The notes: generated by a model from the letters alone, not told the origin. DNA of 64,000 nucleotides from Altibacter lentus (GCF_000746845.1 NZ_KN050846.1:1628963-1692962); one strand, 5' to 3'; numbered from the stretch's first letter, positions 44,407-55,042 are shown. Numbers and translations are program-made.

Positions 44407-47400
44407 CTAATGATTGATGACCACTTGTTTTATAACAAGCTCTTCTCCATTGGAAATATGAAGAAAATAAATGCCATTATCTAAACTATAGGTATCAATG
44501 GTCTTTAGAATATTGGTACATTCTGAATGATGCAGCAAATTAGCATATTGATCGTATAAATCCAGAATATATGTGTCGTTGGCAGTAGTGCGTAAATCTA
44601 TATGCAATTCCTGGTCTGAAGAATTTGGAAAGAGTATAACTTCCGATTCGATACCACCGCCACCATTAGGATCTTCAACGGTTTGACCATGCGCTTCAGA
44701 CTGCGGACTCCATCCACATTCATTTCTGAATTTATAATAGTAATCCAACAATATCCCTTCATTTGACGGTGTCGTGATCATCACCTGATCTTCATTCATA
44801 ATCTGTACCATGTAGGTCGGGAAGATTCCCCATTCTCTTTCAAGCACCGTTCCCTGTACGGTACTAATACTTGGGTCGATCTCAAACGTATAATTCACGG
44901 GAGAATCCGGAAAATTTTGAGTGAGCGCAGTAATTACAGGAGCTTGTGTTGGATTTCCTACCCACACTGTTTTTTTAACTTCAGTATACGGATAAATAGC
45001 CTTTATAAATCCACTACCGCTCACAGTACCATTAATGGCTTGGACCGTAACAGAAGTATCGTCGGAGGTGAGGATCTGCAAATTACCGGATACCTCCCAA
45101 CTTTCTACAGGCGGACTCACACAAGTGTCAAAATCGTATGTGGCGGGTCCACTGGCACATACAGCCGCAGGACCATTCATGTCGGCTCCTTCCAAATAAA
45201 CGGTAGGCGGTTGCGGATTACCTGCCAATTCTTCCATAAGCCAAGCCATGCTTTCTTCGGTAAAGGAAGTATGTCTTTCGTTGATTTTGGGACCAAAATA
45301 GCTGTCGAAAGGAATTTCGTTGGTACAAGCCAGATTTCGATTTAACCTCTCGTGCCAATTAAAATCGGGATTGAAGAACCCTAAGGAGCTTATTGTGGGT
45401 ATAAATGAATGTGTGTGCTCATTATTATAAACATTTAATTCAGCACCTCCCGCAACGTCGGACAGAATTGAGGATATCGTTGAAAAAATTCCTTCCCAAG
45501 ATGCCCAAAAGCCACCAGAAGGGACTATGGGATCGGTACCGTCCCTATCTCCAACTACTGTATCAAAACCTGGGAACCAGCCGCCGGGAACATTGTCCAT
45601 ATTGCCTCTTGAGTTTATATTGGTAGCGTACTTTGATTGATCATTAAAAAGGAGCTTAAATCTAGAAACCTTTCCATTTCCATTGAATCCAGGCATATTA
45701 TAAGCTTCTGAACTCCCTATATGAATATCCCAGCATATAGGCCAGGGAGAACAAACGGTTTGAAAAGCTCTTAGATTTGCTCCTATTTGACTATTGTTTA
45801 TAAAAGAATCGAATTCTTGAGTAAAGGGATTAAAGAAATCCCTTTTTCCTGTTAGAGCACCATTTACAAGCGCAATTTTTCTTAAATTCTCTGGGTAGCC
45901 TCTATTATTCGTTGTCCTGTTATTATATAGGTTGTTGTAAAATTCAACAAAAAAAGGATGCCCTCTATTTTCTGAAAAACCTTGACCTATTGCTCGTGAG
46001 TTGAAAAATTCTTGTCTTAATTGATTGCCGTTCCAGCCGTTGAACTGTTCAATAATTTGTTGCTTGGCAGCTGAAGTACCTAATTGATTGTCCACAAAAT
46101 CTTGAGCCATGACATTACCACTTGATGCTACTTGATTTACCATAGCTTGCAGACCAATAGGAATGTTAGCTCCTATATGAGGACTGTCCACACTTACCCA
46201 TAGGCGTGTATTATGCGGTAAATTATTCTTCTCCATATACGCCAAGGCATACCGGGAGATCTGCCCTCCCATACTCGGTCCTACAATGACCAGTTGCTCT
46301 GAGCTGTTATTTTGAATTAATTTTGAGTTCAGTTCTTGGTACAATTTAATATGGGTAAGTGCATTTCTTTCGATATAATCGGCCCCGCCATCAATTTGGC
46401 CACCTCCGCTTATACTGGAATAACTTGGGTGATTAACAATGACTACATCATATCCTAGAGAATTTAATTCAGGTATTAAAAAATGCTGAATACCTGAACT
46501 GTCTATATAGCTCATCATTTCTTCAATAGAAACATGATCCTCATTGGTGGTTCCTGGGTGAGGATCGGTATCTTGAATTTTTCTTTTATCTCCGGGATCG
46601 AAGCCATCAATGATAATAATAGGCTTCATTAAGACGGGATTAGGAGTACTATAAAAGATACGATAATCTAATCTTCCAAGTCTAGGTGTTGCTTCGTCGT
46701 AACCCTGAAAAGGCAACTCGGCATCTATTGTTCCATTTTCAATCTGGGGATTAGGTGGTATGTAAAGTATCCGCTCAACATGAATTGCTGCCTGTGTTAT
46801 CTTTGAGGTTCCATCGCTAAATGTGGCTTCAAATGTTATCGTTTTATAACCGGATTCATTATAATCTACTGAAATAGTATTCGTAATAAATTGTCCGTTA
46901 TCGAAGATTAAGAAATCTTCGTTAGTATCAAAATTTGCTACAAGGTTTTGAAGTTGTGCTGAAGAGCTTTCGTTAAACAAAAATGAATCGCCGAATTTAA
47001 AGGTAATAGTATTTCCAATAACCCCTCTTTTTAAAGGCGAAGCAACAAAGGCATGCTTTTCCATAAAAACGGGTTGATCATTATTAATTTTTTCAAATTG
47101 GTCTTCAACTTTGTTTAAAGCACCTTCCTGTTCATTTTCTGGTTTGTAGTTTAATTTATGAAAAGTTGCATTTAGAATTCCCACATCAACTACATCATAA
47201 ATTGTATCAGAAGTATAATTAGCACGTAAAGCATAATGAGATACAAACTTCTGTTCATTCGACGCTTTATACATGTCCAATAAAGCCTGCTCAAAGTAGT
47301 CTGCATTTGCGATTTTATCCTCTTCGTTAAATGATGTAAGGTTCGACCATCCAACTGTCCTGTCGTATAATACTCCTGATGTAAATGTCGACTGATCAAT

Positions 47401-47499
47401 CTCCACCAACATACTGTCGATCTTGGTTGGGAGTGGATTTTGTGCCTGAATAAATGTTAAAATGGGGAGAAAAGCGAGTAGAAATGATAAATTTCTCAT
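44407..47499 (-). CDS. Secreted lipase-like alpha/beta hydrolase with type 9 sorting domain
   Basis: A 1030-residue protein: signal peptide (to about residue 20, FIQAQ), an N-terminal beta-rich region, an alpha/beta hydrolase domain with the nucleophile Ser409 in IVGPSMGGQISRYAL, and a C-terminal type A sorting domain (about 955-1030, beginning VILFPNSSDQELHIDL and ending IKQVVINH). It would be exported by the type 9 system and anchored or released. A PGAP1-like hydrolase is the nearest fold I recognise. Its substrate is not evident; calling it a lipase is an inference. Confidence 0.8.
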   Translation of the reverse strand: MRNLSFLLAFLPILTFIQAQNPLPTKIDSMLVEIDQSTFTSGVLYDRTVGWSNLTSFNEEDKIANADYFEQALLDMYKASNEQKFVSHYALRANYTSDTIYDVVDVGILNATFHKLNYKPENEQEGALNKVEDQFEKINNDQPVFMEKHAFVASPLKRGVIGNTITFKFGDSFLFNESSSAQLQNLVANFDTNEDFLIFDNGQFITNTISVDYNESGYKTITFEATFSDGTSKITQAAIHVERILYIPPNPQIENGTIDAELPFQGYDEATPRLGRLDYRIFYSTPNPVLMKPIIIIDGFDPGDKRKIQDTDPHPGTTNEDHVSIEEMMSYIDSSGIQHFLIPELNSLGYDVVIVNHPSYSSISGGGQIDGGADYIERNALTHIKLYQELNSKLIQNNSSEQLVIVGPSMGGQISRYALAYMEKNNLPHNTRLWVSVDSPHIGANIPIGLQAMVNQVASSGNVMAQDFVDNQLGTSAAKQQIIEQFNGWNGNQLRQEFFNSRAIGQGFSENRGHPFFVEFYNNLYNNRTTNNRGYPENLRKIALVNGALTGKRDFFNPFTQEFDSFINNSQIGANLRAFQTVCSPWPICWDIHIGSSEAYNMPGFNGNGKVSRFKLLFNDQSKYATNINSRGNMDNVPGGWFPGFDTVVGDRDGTDPIVPSGGFWASWEGIFSTISSILSDVAGGAELNVYNNEHTHSFIPTISSLGFFNPDFNWHERLNRNLACTNEIPFDSYFGPKINERHTSFTEESMAWLMEELAGNPQPPTVYLEGADMNGPAAVCASGPATYDFDTCVSPPVESWEVSGNLQILTSDDTSVTVQAINGTVSGSGFIKAIYPYTEVKKTVWVGNPTQAPVITALTQNFPDSPVNYTFEIDPSISTVQGTVLEREWGIFPTYMVQIMNEDQVMITTPSNEGILLDYYYKFRNECGWSPQSEAHGQTVEDPNGGGGIESEVILFPNSSDQELHIDLRTTANDTYILDLYDQYANLLHHSECTNILKTIDTYSLDNGIYFLHISNGEELVIKQVVINH

Positions 47500-47556
47500 A
47501 ATTTTAAGGTGTTAATAAGTGAAACATTGAGTGAAAACGGTTTTATTTATTTGCAT

Positions 47557-47587
47557 AGGGCGTCATTGCAGTGATGCCCTTTTTTGT
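47557..47587 (+). terminator. Hairpin with T run on the plus strand
   Basis: GGGCGTCA, 6-base loop, TGATGCCC (one G-T pair) followed by TTTTTTG on the plus strand. The neighbouring genes are both on the minus strand, so it does not terminate any obvious transcript in its best orientation; read on the minus strand it follows the DUF6252-like gene with a poor U tract. Confidence 0.5.
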
Positions 47588-47598
47588 TGGTGTCAACT

Positions 47599-48204
47599 CT
47601 AAGGGAAATTGCCCGGTAAATCATCCCATTTTATATCAAAACGGCCTTCTGTGATTTCTATAAAGTCTGTGGGATCGTCACGATTTACTGCTCGACAACT
47701 AAAAGTTCCAGACACAATACGATTTTCAAAATCATATCTCGTAATAATAAGAAGGCCACTATCGGGTAAGGAACAATACCATTTATAAGATTGGCTTGTC
47801 TCATCTAGCCAACGACATCGGATGTTCACTGTGTCTAGTGCATATACACTATCCTCACAATTGCTCTCGTTAATTAGAAAAGTTCCTTCACCTATTTGGT
47901 GTAAATTTGGTATATGTATATCTAAAAGCCCTCCATTACCACTTTTAAAATCCCTAATTTTAATATCTATGTATTCGTAATTTGGCGGGTTCCCCAATCC
48001 GACAAATCGCATTCCGGGATCGGGCGTGTTAAACGTCCCTTCACCATCTCTAGGAATGAGTATCTTTCCATCAATATAACAGCCAAATGTGTTCTCCCCC
48101 GTCTGTGTAATAAGGGGTAAGTGAGGGACAAAATTATCATCTGCTTTATCGCACCCTATCTGTAAGGCTATTACTATACTAAGTAGCAAAACTGTTGTTC
48201 TCAT
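47599..48204 (-). CDS. DUF6252-like lipoprotein
   Basis: A 201-residue protein with a short lipoprotein signal (lipobox LQIGC, Cys18). The mature part has the ENTFGCYIDGKILIPRDG start, GIGEGTFLINESN-like segment and a final FSCRAVNRDDPTDFIEITEGRFDIKW that I associate with the DUF6252 group, common as one-domain Bacteroidota lipoproteins of unknown function. It lies between the secreted hydrolase and a beta-barrel protein on the same strand. Confidence 0.7.
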   Translation of the reverse strand: MRTTVLLLSIVIALQIGCDKADDNFVPHLPLITQTGENTFGCYIDGKILIPRDGEGTFNTPDPGMRFVGLGNPPNYEYIDIKIRDFKSGNGGLLDIHIPNLHQIGEGTFLINESNCEDSVYALDTVNIRCRWLDETSQSYKWYCSLPDSGLLIITRYDFENRIVSGTFSCRAVNRDDPTDFIEITEGRFDIKWDDLPGNFP

Positions 48205-48235
48205 AAGAATCTGCTTTTTAAAATATTAAAATCAT

Positions 48236-48862
48236 TTACAGAAATGTGAATCCGAGCACAATATTATTGCTCCCAGACTCCAATTTTGTGTTGTTAGAAT
48301 TCATTAAAGCACTAATAGATTTCGATCCAATATTTGACCGAAACTCAATGAAAATTCTTTTCTTTTCTGAAAAGTCATAATCGAATCCCAAACCTCCTGA
48401 GAATCCGAAATCTGTTGTGTCAAATTCTTCTACGGGATGATTGTTTGTTTCCGAGTCAACCAGGATTCCTAGAAATAGTCCTGCGTTCAAAAAAACCTTT
48501 AGTTTACCTCCACCTATGGTATGTCTATATAAAATTGGGGCCACCAAATAATTCAGCTTAATCTCACCATTGTTGCCAAAAGGCATGTCGGTAGAAGGAT
48601 CAATTATTTCTGCAAAATTTGTCGTTGCACCCTTTTGCTCAAACGTAAGATTTGCAACAAAAGAACTGTGCTTACTTACATTGTAATTACCATGCACTCC
48701 CAATAACAAACCATTACTTGTGGAGAAATAATCATCGAATGATAATCCCGGAGTTTTTAATACCGCATAGGTTATTCCCCCGTGAAATCCATAACTGAAC
48801 TTTTCCTGAGCAGTCATTGTCGAACCCACTATAAATAATATAAAAAAGAACTTTAGTTTCAT
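48236..48862 (-). CDS. Outer-membrane beta-barrel protein (PorT-like)
   Basis: A 208-residue protein with a signal peptide (to about residue 18, MTAQ) and an eight-stranded outer-membrane beta-barrel pattern (alternating strands such as FSYGFHGGITYAV, SFVANLTFEQKG, KVFLNAGLFLGIL, GFSGGLGFDYDF, IFIEFRSNIG, final IVLGFTFL ending in Phe-Leu). PorT-like domains are ubiquitous in Bacteroidota; the role of this one is unknown. Confidence 0.75.
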   Translation of the reverse strand: MKLKFFFILFIVGSTMTAQEKFSYGFHGGITYAVLKTPGLSFDDYFSTSNGLLLGVHGNYNVSKHSSFVANLTFEQKGATTNFAEIIDPSTDMPFGNNGEIKLNYLVAPILYRHTIGGGKLKVFLNAGLFLGILVDSETNNHPVEEFDTTDFGFSGGLGFDYDFSEKKRIFIEFRSNIGSKSISALMNSNNTKLESGSNNIVLGFTFL

Positions 48863-48880
48863 ATTAACCGTTTTAATGAG

Positions 48881-50230
48881 TTATTTTTTAATAATCTTTT
48901 CGACTGTTGTTTGATTTTGTGCATCCACGAGTTTCACTAAGAATAATCCACTTTTTAATGATGAAAGATCGATATTCTTTATACCATCGCTTTTTGAATA
49001 CTGAAATAATTGCGCTCCAATGGAATTATATACTGAAACCTCTATTACAGGAAAACTGGATGTAATTTGAACGATATTATCTGTAGGGTTAGGGTGCAAA
49101 ACCACGTGCGACACTTCTAATCCCGAAACACCCAGTAAACACTCTTCAGTAAAATTGACAGCATGCCCCACTTGGTTTTCAATGAATACAGTTAAAGCCG
49201 AAGTATCATCATCCACACATACGGTCTCTAAATTTGGTAAGTTCGTAAAATCGTTGTTGGAAGACCCAGAAGTATCGAAATCTTGGTTGATCCCGTTCTT
49301 TAAATTGATATACGAAAGATTGGGATTGTCATTACAGGTAATTCGATATACCCCTGTGTTACTTATATCCAACGTTGATAGATCGTTCTCATCGACAAAG
49401 AGCGAGGTAAGTAAAGGACTATTTATCTGGCCAAGCGATGTAAGTTGATTTTGACTTAATCTTGCAAACTCCAATACCGGCTTATTCGAAAGGTTTAGAG
49501 AAGTTAACTGGTTGATGGGCACATATAAATTTTCTAAATCGTTACTATTAGAAATATCAAGGGATGTAAGTTCACAAAAAGTACAGTCCAGTCGCTCCAA
49601 CTGCGATTGATTGCTCAGGTCCAATGTTCCCAAGGGGTTAAAATTTGCAGATAAGGTTTCTAAATTTAAATTGGTCTCTAGATCCAGAGCACTAATTTGA
49701 TTTGCGGATATTTCTAAATACCTTAATGCCGTATTAACGGAAACATCTATATCTTTTATAGCATTGGAGTTGCAATAAAGCACCTCAAGTGCTGTATTGT
49801 TGGATACATCTATCGCTATAAGACTATTACTCCCTACATTTAATTCAATAAGAGCAGTGTGCGGACTTACGTCAACAGCCCCCAACAAATTGTCCCGTGC
49901 ATTTATTTTCTCCAAGAGTAGATTTCCGGACAAAGGAAGTCCGTTAATCTGATTGATAGAACAATCCAGCTCTGTAATGTTTGCAAAGGCTTCAATTCCT
50001 GTAAGATCGCTAATTTGACCGGGGTTGGCAAAGGTTCCGTTCACAAAAAGGCCTCCGGTGAGTGCTTGAGCTTCACTTAACTGTATCTCGCCGTCTGTAT
50101 TTGTATCGATGATAGGGTCATGGGTAAGAAGTTTATTCTTAAAATGAGTGTCGGGAATAGAGACGATCTGTGCCTGACTAATCGTAATGAAGATGAATGC
50201 GAACAAGGCGGTGCAAAAACATGTTTTCAT
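48881..50230 (-). CDS. Secreted leucine-rich-repeat protein with type 9 sorting domain
   Basis: A 449-residue protein. I choose the ATG at 50230, which begins a good signal peptide (MKTCFCTALFAFIFITISQA); the frame opens earlier at 50290 without one. A VSIPDTHFKNKLLTHDPIID start is followed by about a dozen leucine-rich repeats with the pattern LxxLDxSxNxxLxxL (about 80-330), then a type A sorting domain (about 380-449: VVLHPNPTDNIVQIT ... VEKIIKK). LRR surfaces usually bind other proteins or carbohydrates; the partner is unknown. Confidence 0.85.
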   Translation of the reverse strand: MKTCFCTALFAFIFITISQAQIVSIPDTHFKNKLLTHDPIIDTNTDGEIQLSEAQALTGGLFVNGTFANPGQISDLTGIEAFANITELDCSINQINGLPLSGNLLLEKINARDNLLGAVDVSPHTALIELNVGSNSLIAIDVSNNTALEVLYCNSNAIKDIDVSVNTALRYLEISANQISALDLETNLNLETLSANFNPLGTLDLSNQSQLERLDCTFCELTSLDISNSNDLENLYVPINQLTSLNLSNKPVLEFARLSQNQLTSLGQINSPLLTSLFVDENDLSTLDISNTGVYRITCNDNPNLSYINLKNGINQDFDTSGSSNNDFTNLPNLETVCVDDDTSALTVFIENQVGHAVNFTEECLLGVSGLEVSHVVLHPNPTDNIVQITSSFPVIEVSVYNSIGAQLFQYSKSDGIKNIDLSSLKSGLFLVKLVDAQNQTTVEKIIKK

Positions 50231-50462
50231 AAGTTTGGTGTTTAGAATTAGTACTGTCGTTATTGGGAATACCATTGTGCTGGTTTCCATTTTTTGACAA
50301 TCACCGGGGAGAAAATAAAGCCTATTGGCATTCTAAATGTAGGACAAGATTTTTTAAATCCAAAAAAACGTCTGTGTTTTTTACAGTGTTTCAGCCATTT
50401 AAATGTCGCCATTCATAAATGACGGGTCACGATAAAAGGTGAGCTCCTTACATGCTAAAACT

Positions 50463-50489
50463 AAAAAACGCCCCCGTTGGAGGCGTTTT
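50463..50489 (-). terminator. Intrinsic terminator after infB
   Basis: AAAAAACGCC and GGCGTTTTTTT with a short hairpin (CCC GTT GGA middle). It lies about 25 bases past the infB stop codon and ends the rimP-nusA-infB operon. Confidence 0.9.
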
Positions 50490-50511
50490 TTTATTGTGTA
50501 TGGATGTGTTA

Positions 50512-53214
50512 TTATTTTAGTTTCTTCTTTACAGCAACTTCCTGGAAAGCTTCGATAATATCACCTTCCTGAATGTCATTGTAGTTTTTAATCTGGATCC
50601 CACAATCGTATCCTTTTGAAACTTCTTTTACGTCATCCTTAAATCGTTTTAAGGACTCCAGTTCTCCTGTATAAACGACTACCCCTTCTCGTATCAATCG
50701 GATTCCGGAAGATCTGAAAATCTTGCCGCTAAGAACCATACATCCTGCAATGGTTCCTACTTTAGATATTTTGAAGGTTTCGCGAATTTCGGCGGTACCG
50801 GTGATCTCCTCTTTCATTTCAGGAGACAACATGCCTTCCATCGCATCTTTAAGATCGTTGATCGCATCATAAATAATAGAATACGTTCGGATATCGATTT
50901 CTTCCTTATCTGCAATCTGACGTGCATTGCCCATAGGACGCACATTGAATCCAATAATAATTGCATCGGAAGCAGATGCCAACAATACATCACTTTCGGT
51001 AATAGGTCCTACTGCCTTGTGAATGATATTCACTTGTATCTCTTCAGTAGAAAGTTTCTGGAAGGAGTCTGTTAAGGCTTCTACAGAACCATCCACATCC
51101 CCTTTAAGAATAATGTTCAACTCCTTAAACTCTCCTAATGCAATTCGTCGTCCTATTTCATCTAACGTAATATGACGCTGTGTTCTAACCGATTGCTCGC
51201 GCTGTAATTGTGTACGTTTGGTAGCAATAGCCTTGGCTTCTCGTTCATCTTCAAAGACATTGAACTTATCACCTGCTTGAGGTGCACCGTCGAGTCCTAA
51301 AATAGAAACAGGTGTTGAGGGCCCGGCTGCTTTGATATTGTTCCCGCGCTCGTCGTGCATGGCTTTCACTTTTCCACTGTTTTGGCCTGCAAGGACGTAA
51401 TCTCCTACTTTCAGGGTTCCTCCCTGTACTAAGATGGTCGATACGTACCCACGACCTTTGTCTAAGAAGGCTTCGACTACGGTTCCGTAGGCAGCTCGGT
51501 CAGGATTCGCTTTTAGCTCAAGTAATTCGGCTTCAAGCAATACTTTCTCTAATAATTCAGGTACTCCTTGTCCGGTTTTTGCTGAAATATCATGCGATTG
51601 GATCTTTCCTCCCCAGTCTTCTACCAGCAAGTTCATTTGTGCCAGCCCTTCTTTGATCTTCTCTGGGTTGGCAGTTGGTTTGTCGATTTTATTGATCGCA
51701 AACACGATAGGTACTCCTGCTGCCTGCGCATGACTTATGGCTTCTTTGGTCTGCGGCATGATATCATCGTCTGCTGCTACCACAATAATGGCCAAGTCGG
51801 TAACCTGAGCTCCCCTTGCCCGCATCGCAGTAAAGGCTTCGTGACCTGGTGTATCTAAGAAAGCGATCTTTTGACCGTTCTCGAGTTGCACACCATAGGC
51901 GCCGATATGCTGAGTGATCCCTCCGGATTCCCCGGCGATTACGTTTTCTTCACGAATGTAATCCAGTAAGGAAGTCTTTCCGTGATCTACGTGTCCCATC
52001 ACTGTTACAATTGGAGCTCTGGGCTCCAGATCTTCCGGTGCATCTTTTTCTTCGACAAAAGATTCTTCAATATCTGCAGTAACAAATTCTACTTCATAGC
52101 CAAACTCATCGGCAACAATAGAGAGTGTTTCAGCATCGAGACGCTGATTCATTGTCACCATCATTCCCAAGGACATACAAGCCGAAATTACCTTTGTAAC
52201 GGGAACGTCCATCATGGTTGCAACCTCACTTACGGTTACAAATTCGGTCACTTTAAGTAATTTACTTGCAGCTTCCTGTTGTGCCAGATCATCCTCTGTT
52301 TTTTGACGGTGACTGTCTCTTTTCTCTCTTCGGTATTTTGCACCTTTTCCTTTGGAAGATTTCCCTTGAAGTTTTTCCAGGGTCTCTCGCACTTGTTTTT
52401 GTACTTCCTCTTCACTTGGCTCCTCTTTAGGAACATTAGAGCGTCCACCACTTTTACGTCCGGCACCTCGATTGTCTCTAAAGTTTCCGCCTCCCTTGGA
52501 AGGTTCTTTGCTTATGCGACGACGACGTCCTTTCTTTTCAGAAGATTTATCGTCTTTTTTCTCGATTTTTTTCTTTTCAGGTTTTTTGAATTGGGTAAGG
52601 TCGATCTTTTCCCCAGTAAAATTAGGGCCATCCAATTTCTTATAATTGGTTTCAACGACATCGTTCTTCTTGGGTGTAGCTTCTTCCGTTTTTGGGGTCT
52701 CCTTTTTAGGAGTTTCGGTTTTGGCCTCTACTTTTGCAGGCGCTTCTTCTTTTTGCTCGGCAACAGGTTTTTCAATCACCGGTGTTTCGGCTTTAGGCGT
52801 TTCCTTAGCAGGTTCTTTTACTTCTGCAACAGTTTCGGCAACGTCCTCTTTTTTGGCCTTATCCCCCTCAAGGTCTACTTTCCCAACCTGCTTGAGTCCG
52901 CCCAGTTTTGCCTCGGCTTTAATAACTTTGGAAGCTTCTTTTTTCTCTTTTTCCTCTAACTCGCGTTCCCGCGCCAAACGCAGCTCTTCCTTTTCCTTAC
53001 GCTTTTCTTCCCCTACTTCCTTGGAAGCTACCTTTTTGCTCTTATCGGTTTGAAACTCTTCAAATAGCACTTGGTATTCTTCTCCCGAGATCTTCGTAGT
53101 AGGACGTGCCTCTATTTCGTGTCCTTTGGAACTTAAAAATTCCACGGCACGGTCCAATGAGATATTGAATTCGCGTAATACTTTGTTAAGCCTTATCGTT
53201 TTTACTTCAGCCAT
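50512..53214 (-). CDS. infB: Translation initiation factor IF-2
   Basis: A 900-residue GTPase that positions initiator tRNA on the ribosome. The N-terminal third (about 60-320) is highly charged, with Glu/Lys and Pro-rich tracts and an Arg/Gly-rich stretch, as usual for IF-2. Then come the N2-like [16 protein letters not shown] domain, the G domain with [14 protein letters not shown] (G1), DTPGHEAF (G3) and NKIDK (G4), and domains II-IV (final [20 protein letters not shown]). It is last in rimP-nusA-infB, 57 bases after nusA. Confidence 0.98.
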   Translation of the reverse strand: MAEVKTIRLNKVLREFNISLDRAVEFLSSKGHEIEARPTTKISGEEYQVLFEEFQTDKSKKVASKEVGEEKRKEKEELRLARERELEEKEKKEASKVIKAEAKLGGLKQVGKVDLEGDKAKKEDVAETVAEVKEPAKETPKAETPVIEKPVAEQKEEAPAKVEAKTETPKKETPKTEEATPKKNDVVETNYKKLDGPNFTGEKIDLTQFKKPEKKKIEKKDDKSSEKKGRRRRISKEPSKGGGNFRDNRGAGRKSGGRSNVPKEEPSEEEVQKQVRETLEKLQGKSSKGKGAKYRREKRDSHRQKTEDDLAQQEAASKLLKVTEFVTVSEVATMMDVPVTKVISACMSLGMMVTMNQRLDAETLSIVADEFGYEVEFVTADIEESFVEEKDAPEDLEPRAPIVTVMGHVDHGKTSLLDYIREENVIAGESGGITQHIGAYGVQLENGQKIAFLDTPGHEAFTAMRARGAQVTDLAIIVVAADDDIMPQTKEAISHAQAAGVPIVFAINKIDKPTANPEKIKEGLAQMNLLVEDWGGKIQSHDISAKTGQGVPELLEKVLLEAELLELKANPDRAAYGTVVEAFLDKGRGYVSTILVQGGTLKVGDYVLAGQNSGKVKAMHDERGNNIKAAGPSTPVSILGLDGAPQAGDKFNVFEDEREAKAIATKRTQLQREQSVRTQRHITLDEIGRRIALGEFKELNIILKGDVDGSVEALTDSFQKLSTEEIQVNIIHKAVGPITESDVLLASASDAIIIGFNVRPMGNARQIADKEEIDIRTYSIIYDAINDLKDAMEGMLSPEMKEEITGTAEIRETFKISKVGTIAGCMVLSGKIFRSSGIRLIREGVVVYTGELESLKRFKDDVKEVSKGYDCGIQIKNYNDIQEGDIIEAFQEVAVKKKLK

Positions 53215-53271
53215 AAAAATGCTTTCTCCTGTTATTCTCTTAATATATGATAAAAGTAGTTAATCTTTATA

Positions 53272-54504
53272 CTACTCTTCAAATTCCTCTTTTAATATAC
53301 TTATTACGTCCCGAATGGTTTCTTCCTCGAGGTCGGTACGTTTTACAAGGTCGTTGATGTCGTGTTCCAAAACACTTTTTGCGGTATCCAAACCTATTTT
53401 ATGGAATTCGGCAATGATCCAATCTTCGATCTCATCGGAAAATTCTCTTAATTCCACATCTTCTTCAGCTCCTTCTCGCAACACATCGATCTCATAGCCT
53501 GTAAGCTGCCCTGCCAGTCGTATGTTGTGACCACCTCTTCCTATAGCTTTAGAAACCTCTTCCGGCTTTAAAATCACCTCAGCACGTTTCGTTTCTTCGT
53601 TGATCTTGATCGAAGTTACCTTTGCCGGACTCAAAGCACGGGTGATGAATAAGTTAAGGTTGTTGGTGTAATTGATCACATCGATGTTTTCATTGCCCAG
53701 TTCACGAACGATTCCGTGAATACGGGATCCTTTCATACCAACACATGCGCCTACCGGATCGATCCGATCGTCGTAAGAATCGACAGCGACCTTTGCTTTT
53801 TCTCCCGGAATACGAACAACCTTCTTAACAGTGATCAATCCGTCGAATACTTCAGGTATTTCCTGTTCAAATAATTTTTCAAGGAATAGCGGACTTGCAC
53901 GAGACATCAAGATAGTGGGCTTGTTCCCTTTCAGCTCAACGCTTTCAATAATACCACGTACGTTATCTCCTTTTCTGAAAAAATCTGACGGGATCTGTTT
54001 ATCCTTAGGCAGAATGATCTCGTTCCCGTCGTCGTCCAAAAGAATGACTGCCCTGTGACGAATATGGTGTACTTCGGCGGTGTAGATTTCTCCTTCTAAC
54101 TCTTTAAATTGCTTATAGATATTGGTGTTGTCGTGTTCATGGATCTTAGAAATAAGATTTTGACGCAAGGCCAGGATCGAACGGCGACCCAGATCTATCA
54201 ATTTCACTTCTTCCGAAACATCTTCTCCGATCTCGAAGTCGGGCTCGATCTTACGAGCTGCAGACAAAGAGATCTCTTCGTTAGGATCTTCAACTTCACC
54301 ATCGGCTACCACGACACGGTTCCTCCAAATTTCCAAATCTCCTTTGTCGGGGTTAATAATAATATCAAAATTATCGTCACTTCCGTACTTCTTCTTTAAA
54401 GCGTTTCTAAAAACGTCTTCCAGTATCGCCATAAGCGTTACTCTGTCAATCAGTTTATCGTCCTTGAATTCTGAAAAAGAATCAATTAACGCTAAATTTT
54501 CCAT
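53272..54504 (-). CDS. nusA: Transcription termination/antitermination factor NusA
   Basis: A 410-residue NusA with the N-terminal RNA-polymerase-binding domain (about 1-130), an S1 domain (about 135-200), KH1 (GACVGMKGSRIHGIVRELG) and KH2 (AIGRGGHNIRLAGQLTGYEIDVL). The length is shorter than E. coli NusA because the C-terminal acidic repeats are absent, as in many Bacteroidota. It modulates pausing, termination and antitermination, and is known elsewhere to regulate its own operon. It lies 8 bases after rimP. Confidence 0.97.
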   Translation of the reverse strand: MENLALIDSFSEFKDDKLIDRVTLMAILEDVFRNALKKKYGSDDNFDIIINPDKGDLEIWRNRVVVADGEVEDPNEEISLSAARKIEPDFEIGEDVSEEVKLIDLGRRSILALRQNLISKIHEHDNTNIYKQFKELEGEIYTAEVHHIRHRAVILLDDDGNEIILPKDKQIPSDFFRKGDNVRGIIESVELKGNKPTILMSRASPLFLEKLFEQEIPEVFDGLITVKKVVRIPGEKAKVAVDSYDDRIDPVGACVGMKGSRIHGIVRELGNENIDVINYTNNLNLFITRALSPAKVTSIKINEETKRAEVILKPEEVSKAIGRGGHNIRLAGQLTGYEIDVLREGAEEDVELREFSDEIEDWIIAEFHKIGLDTAKSVLEHDINDLVKRTDLEEETIRDVISILKEEFEE

Positions 54505-54512
54505 ATCATCCT

Positions 54513-54980
54513 TTAATTAAATGTTATCATCACTTTTGCTTCCGCAATATCTTTATAGGGTAACACCGTTTCTTTTTGTACGGTGACCTTTCCTTTTCCA
54601 ACCGGTTTTGGTTCTCTGGCCTTCCACTGCAAGGTGATAGCCTCTTCTGTAGCCGAAACGAGCGTGCCTTCAAAAGCATTGTCGTCCTTCGTTCTAAGTT
54701 TTAGCGTTCTACCTACATTCTTTTTGTACTGTCTGGGTAATTTAAGAGGTTCAGAAACCCCTGCCGACATTACCTCCAGAGAAAAATCCACTTCTTCTCT
54801 GTCCAGATTATGTTCGATCTCGCGACTTACTGCAATACAATCTTCAACCGAAACGCCCTTATCTCCATCCAAAATAACACGAATATGATTCGCTTCAGAA
54901 ATGCTGTAATCAATTAAAAATAAAGACTTGTTCTTTTCTAACGCCTGTTCCAGAAGTTGTGTTACCTTTTCCCGCATCAT
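54513..54980 (-). CDS. rimP: Ribosome maturation factor RimP
   Basis: A 155-residue protein needed for 30S maturation. DYSISEANHIRVILDGDKGVSVEDCIAVSREIEHNLD and FSLEVMSAGVSEPLKLPRQY (given here in two parts of one N-terminal domain) are typical, followed by the SH3-like C-terminal domain. The frame is open from a TTG at 54986, but I take the ATG at 54980 (the next codon is also ATG). Downstream are nusA and infB. A terminator-like hairpin lies immediately before it. Confidence 0.93.
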   Translation of the reverse strand: MMREKVTQLLEQALEKNKSLFLIDYSISEANHIRVILDGDKGVSVEDCIAVSREIEHNLDREEVDFSLEVMSAGVSEPLKLPRQYKKNVGRTLKLRTKDDNAFEGTLVSATEEAITLQWKAREPKPVGKGKVTVQKETVLPYKDIAEAKVMITFN

Positions 54981-54990
54981 TTTCAACTAT

Positions 54991-55017
54991 AAAAAGAGGG
55001 GACTTTTTTGTCCCCTC
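54991..55017 (-). promoter_or_regulatory. Terminator-like hairpin in the rimP-nusA-infB leader (possible attenuator)
   Basis: Minus-strand GAGGGGAC, loop AAAAAA, GTCCCCTC and then TTTTT: an 8-bp GC-rich stem and U run that ends about 10 bases before the first possible rimP start. The -7 element TATATTTG lies upstream at 55043-55050, so the hairpin would be inside the leader. Confidence 0.65.
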
Positions 55018-55042
55018 AGCTAGTTACGTATCAAATTCGGTG

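Noticed and set aside
52279-52959. 226-residue plus-strand frame antisense to infB, rich in Phe/Leu/Ser
   Set aside because: It is the shadow of the Lys/Glu-rich N-terminal region of IF-2; such bias produces hydrophobic antisense frames.
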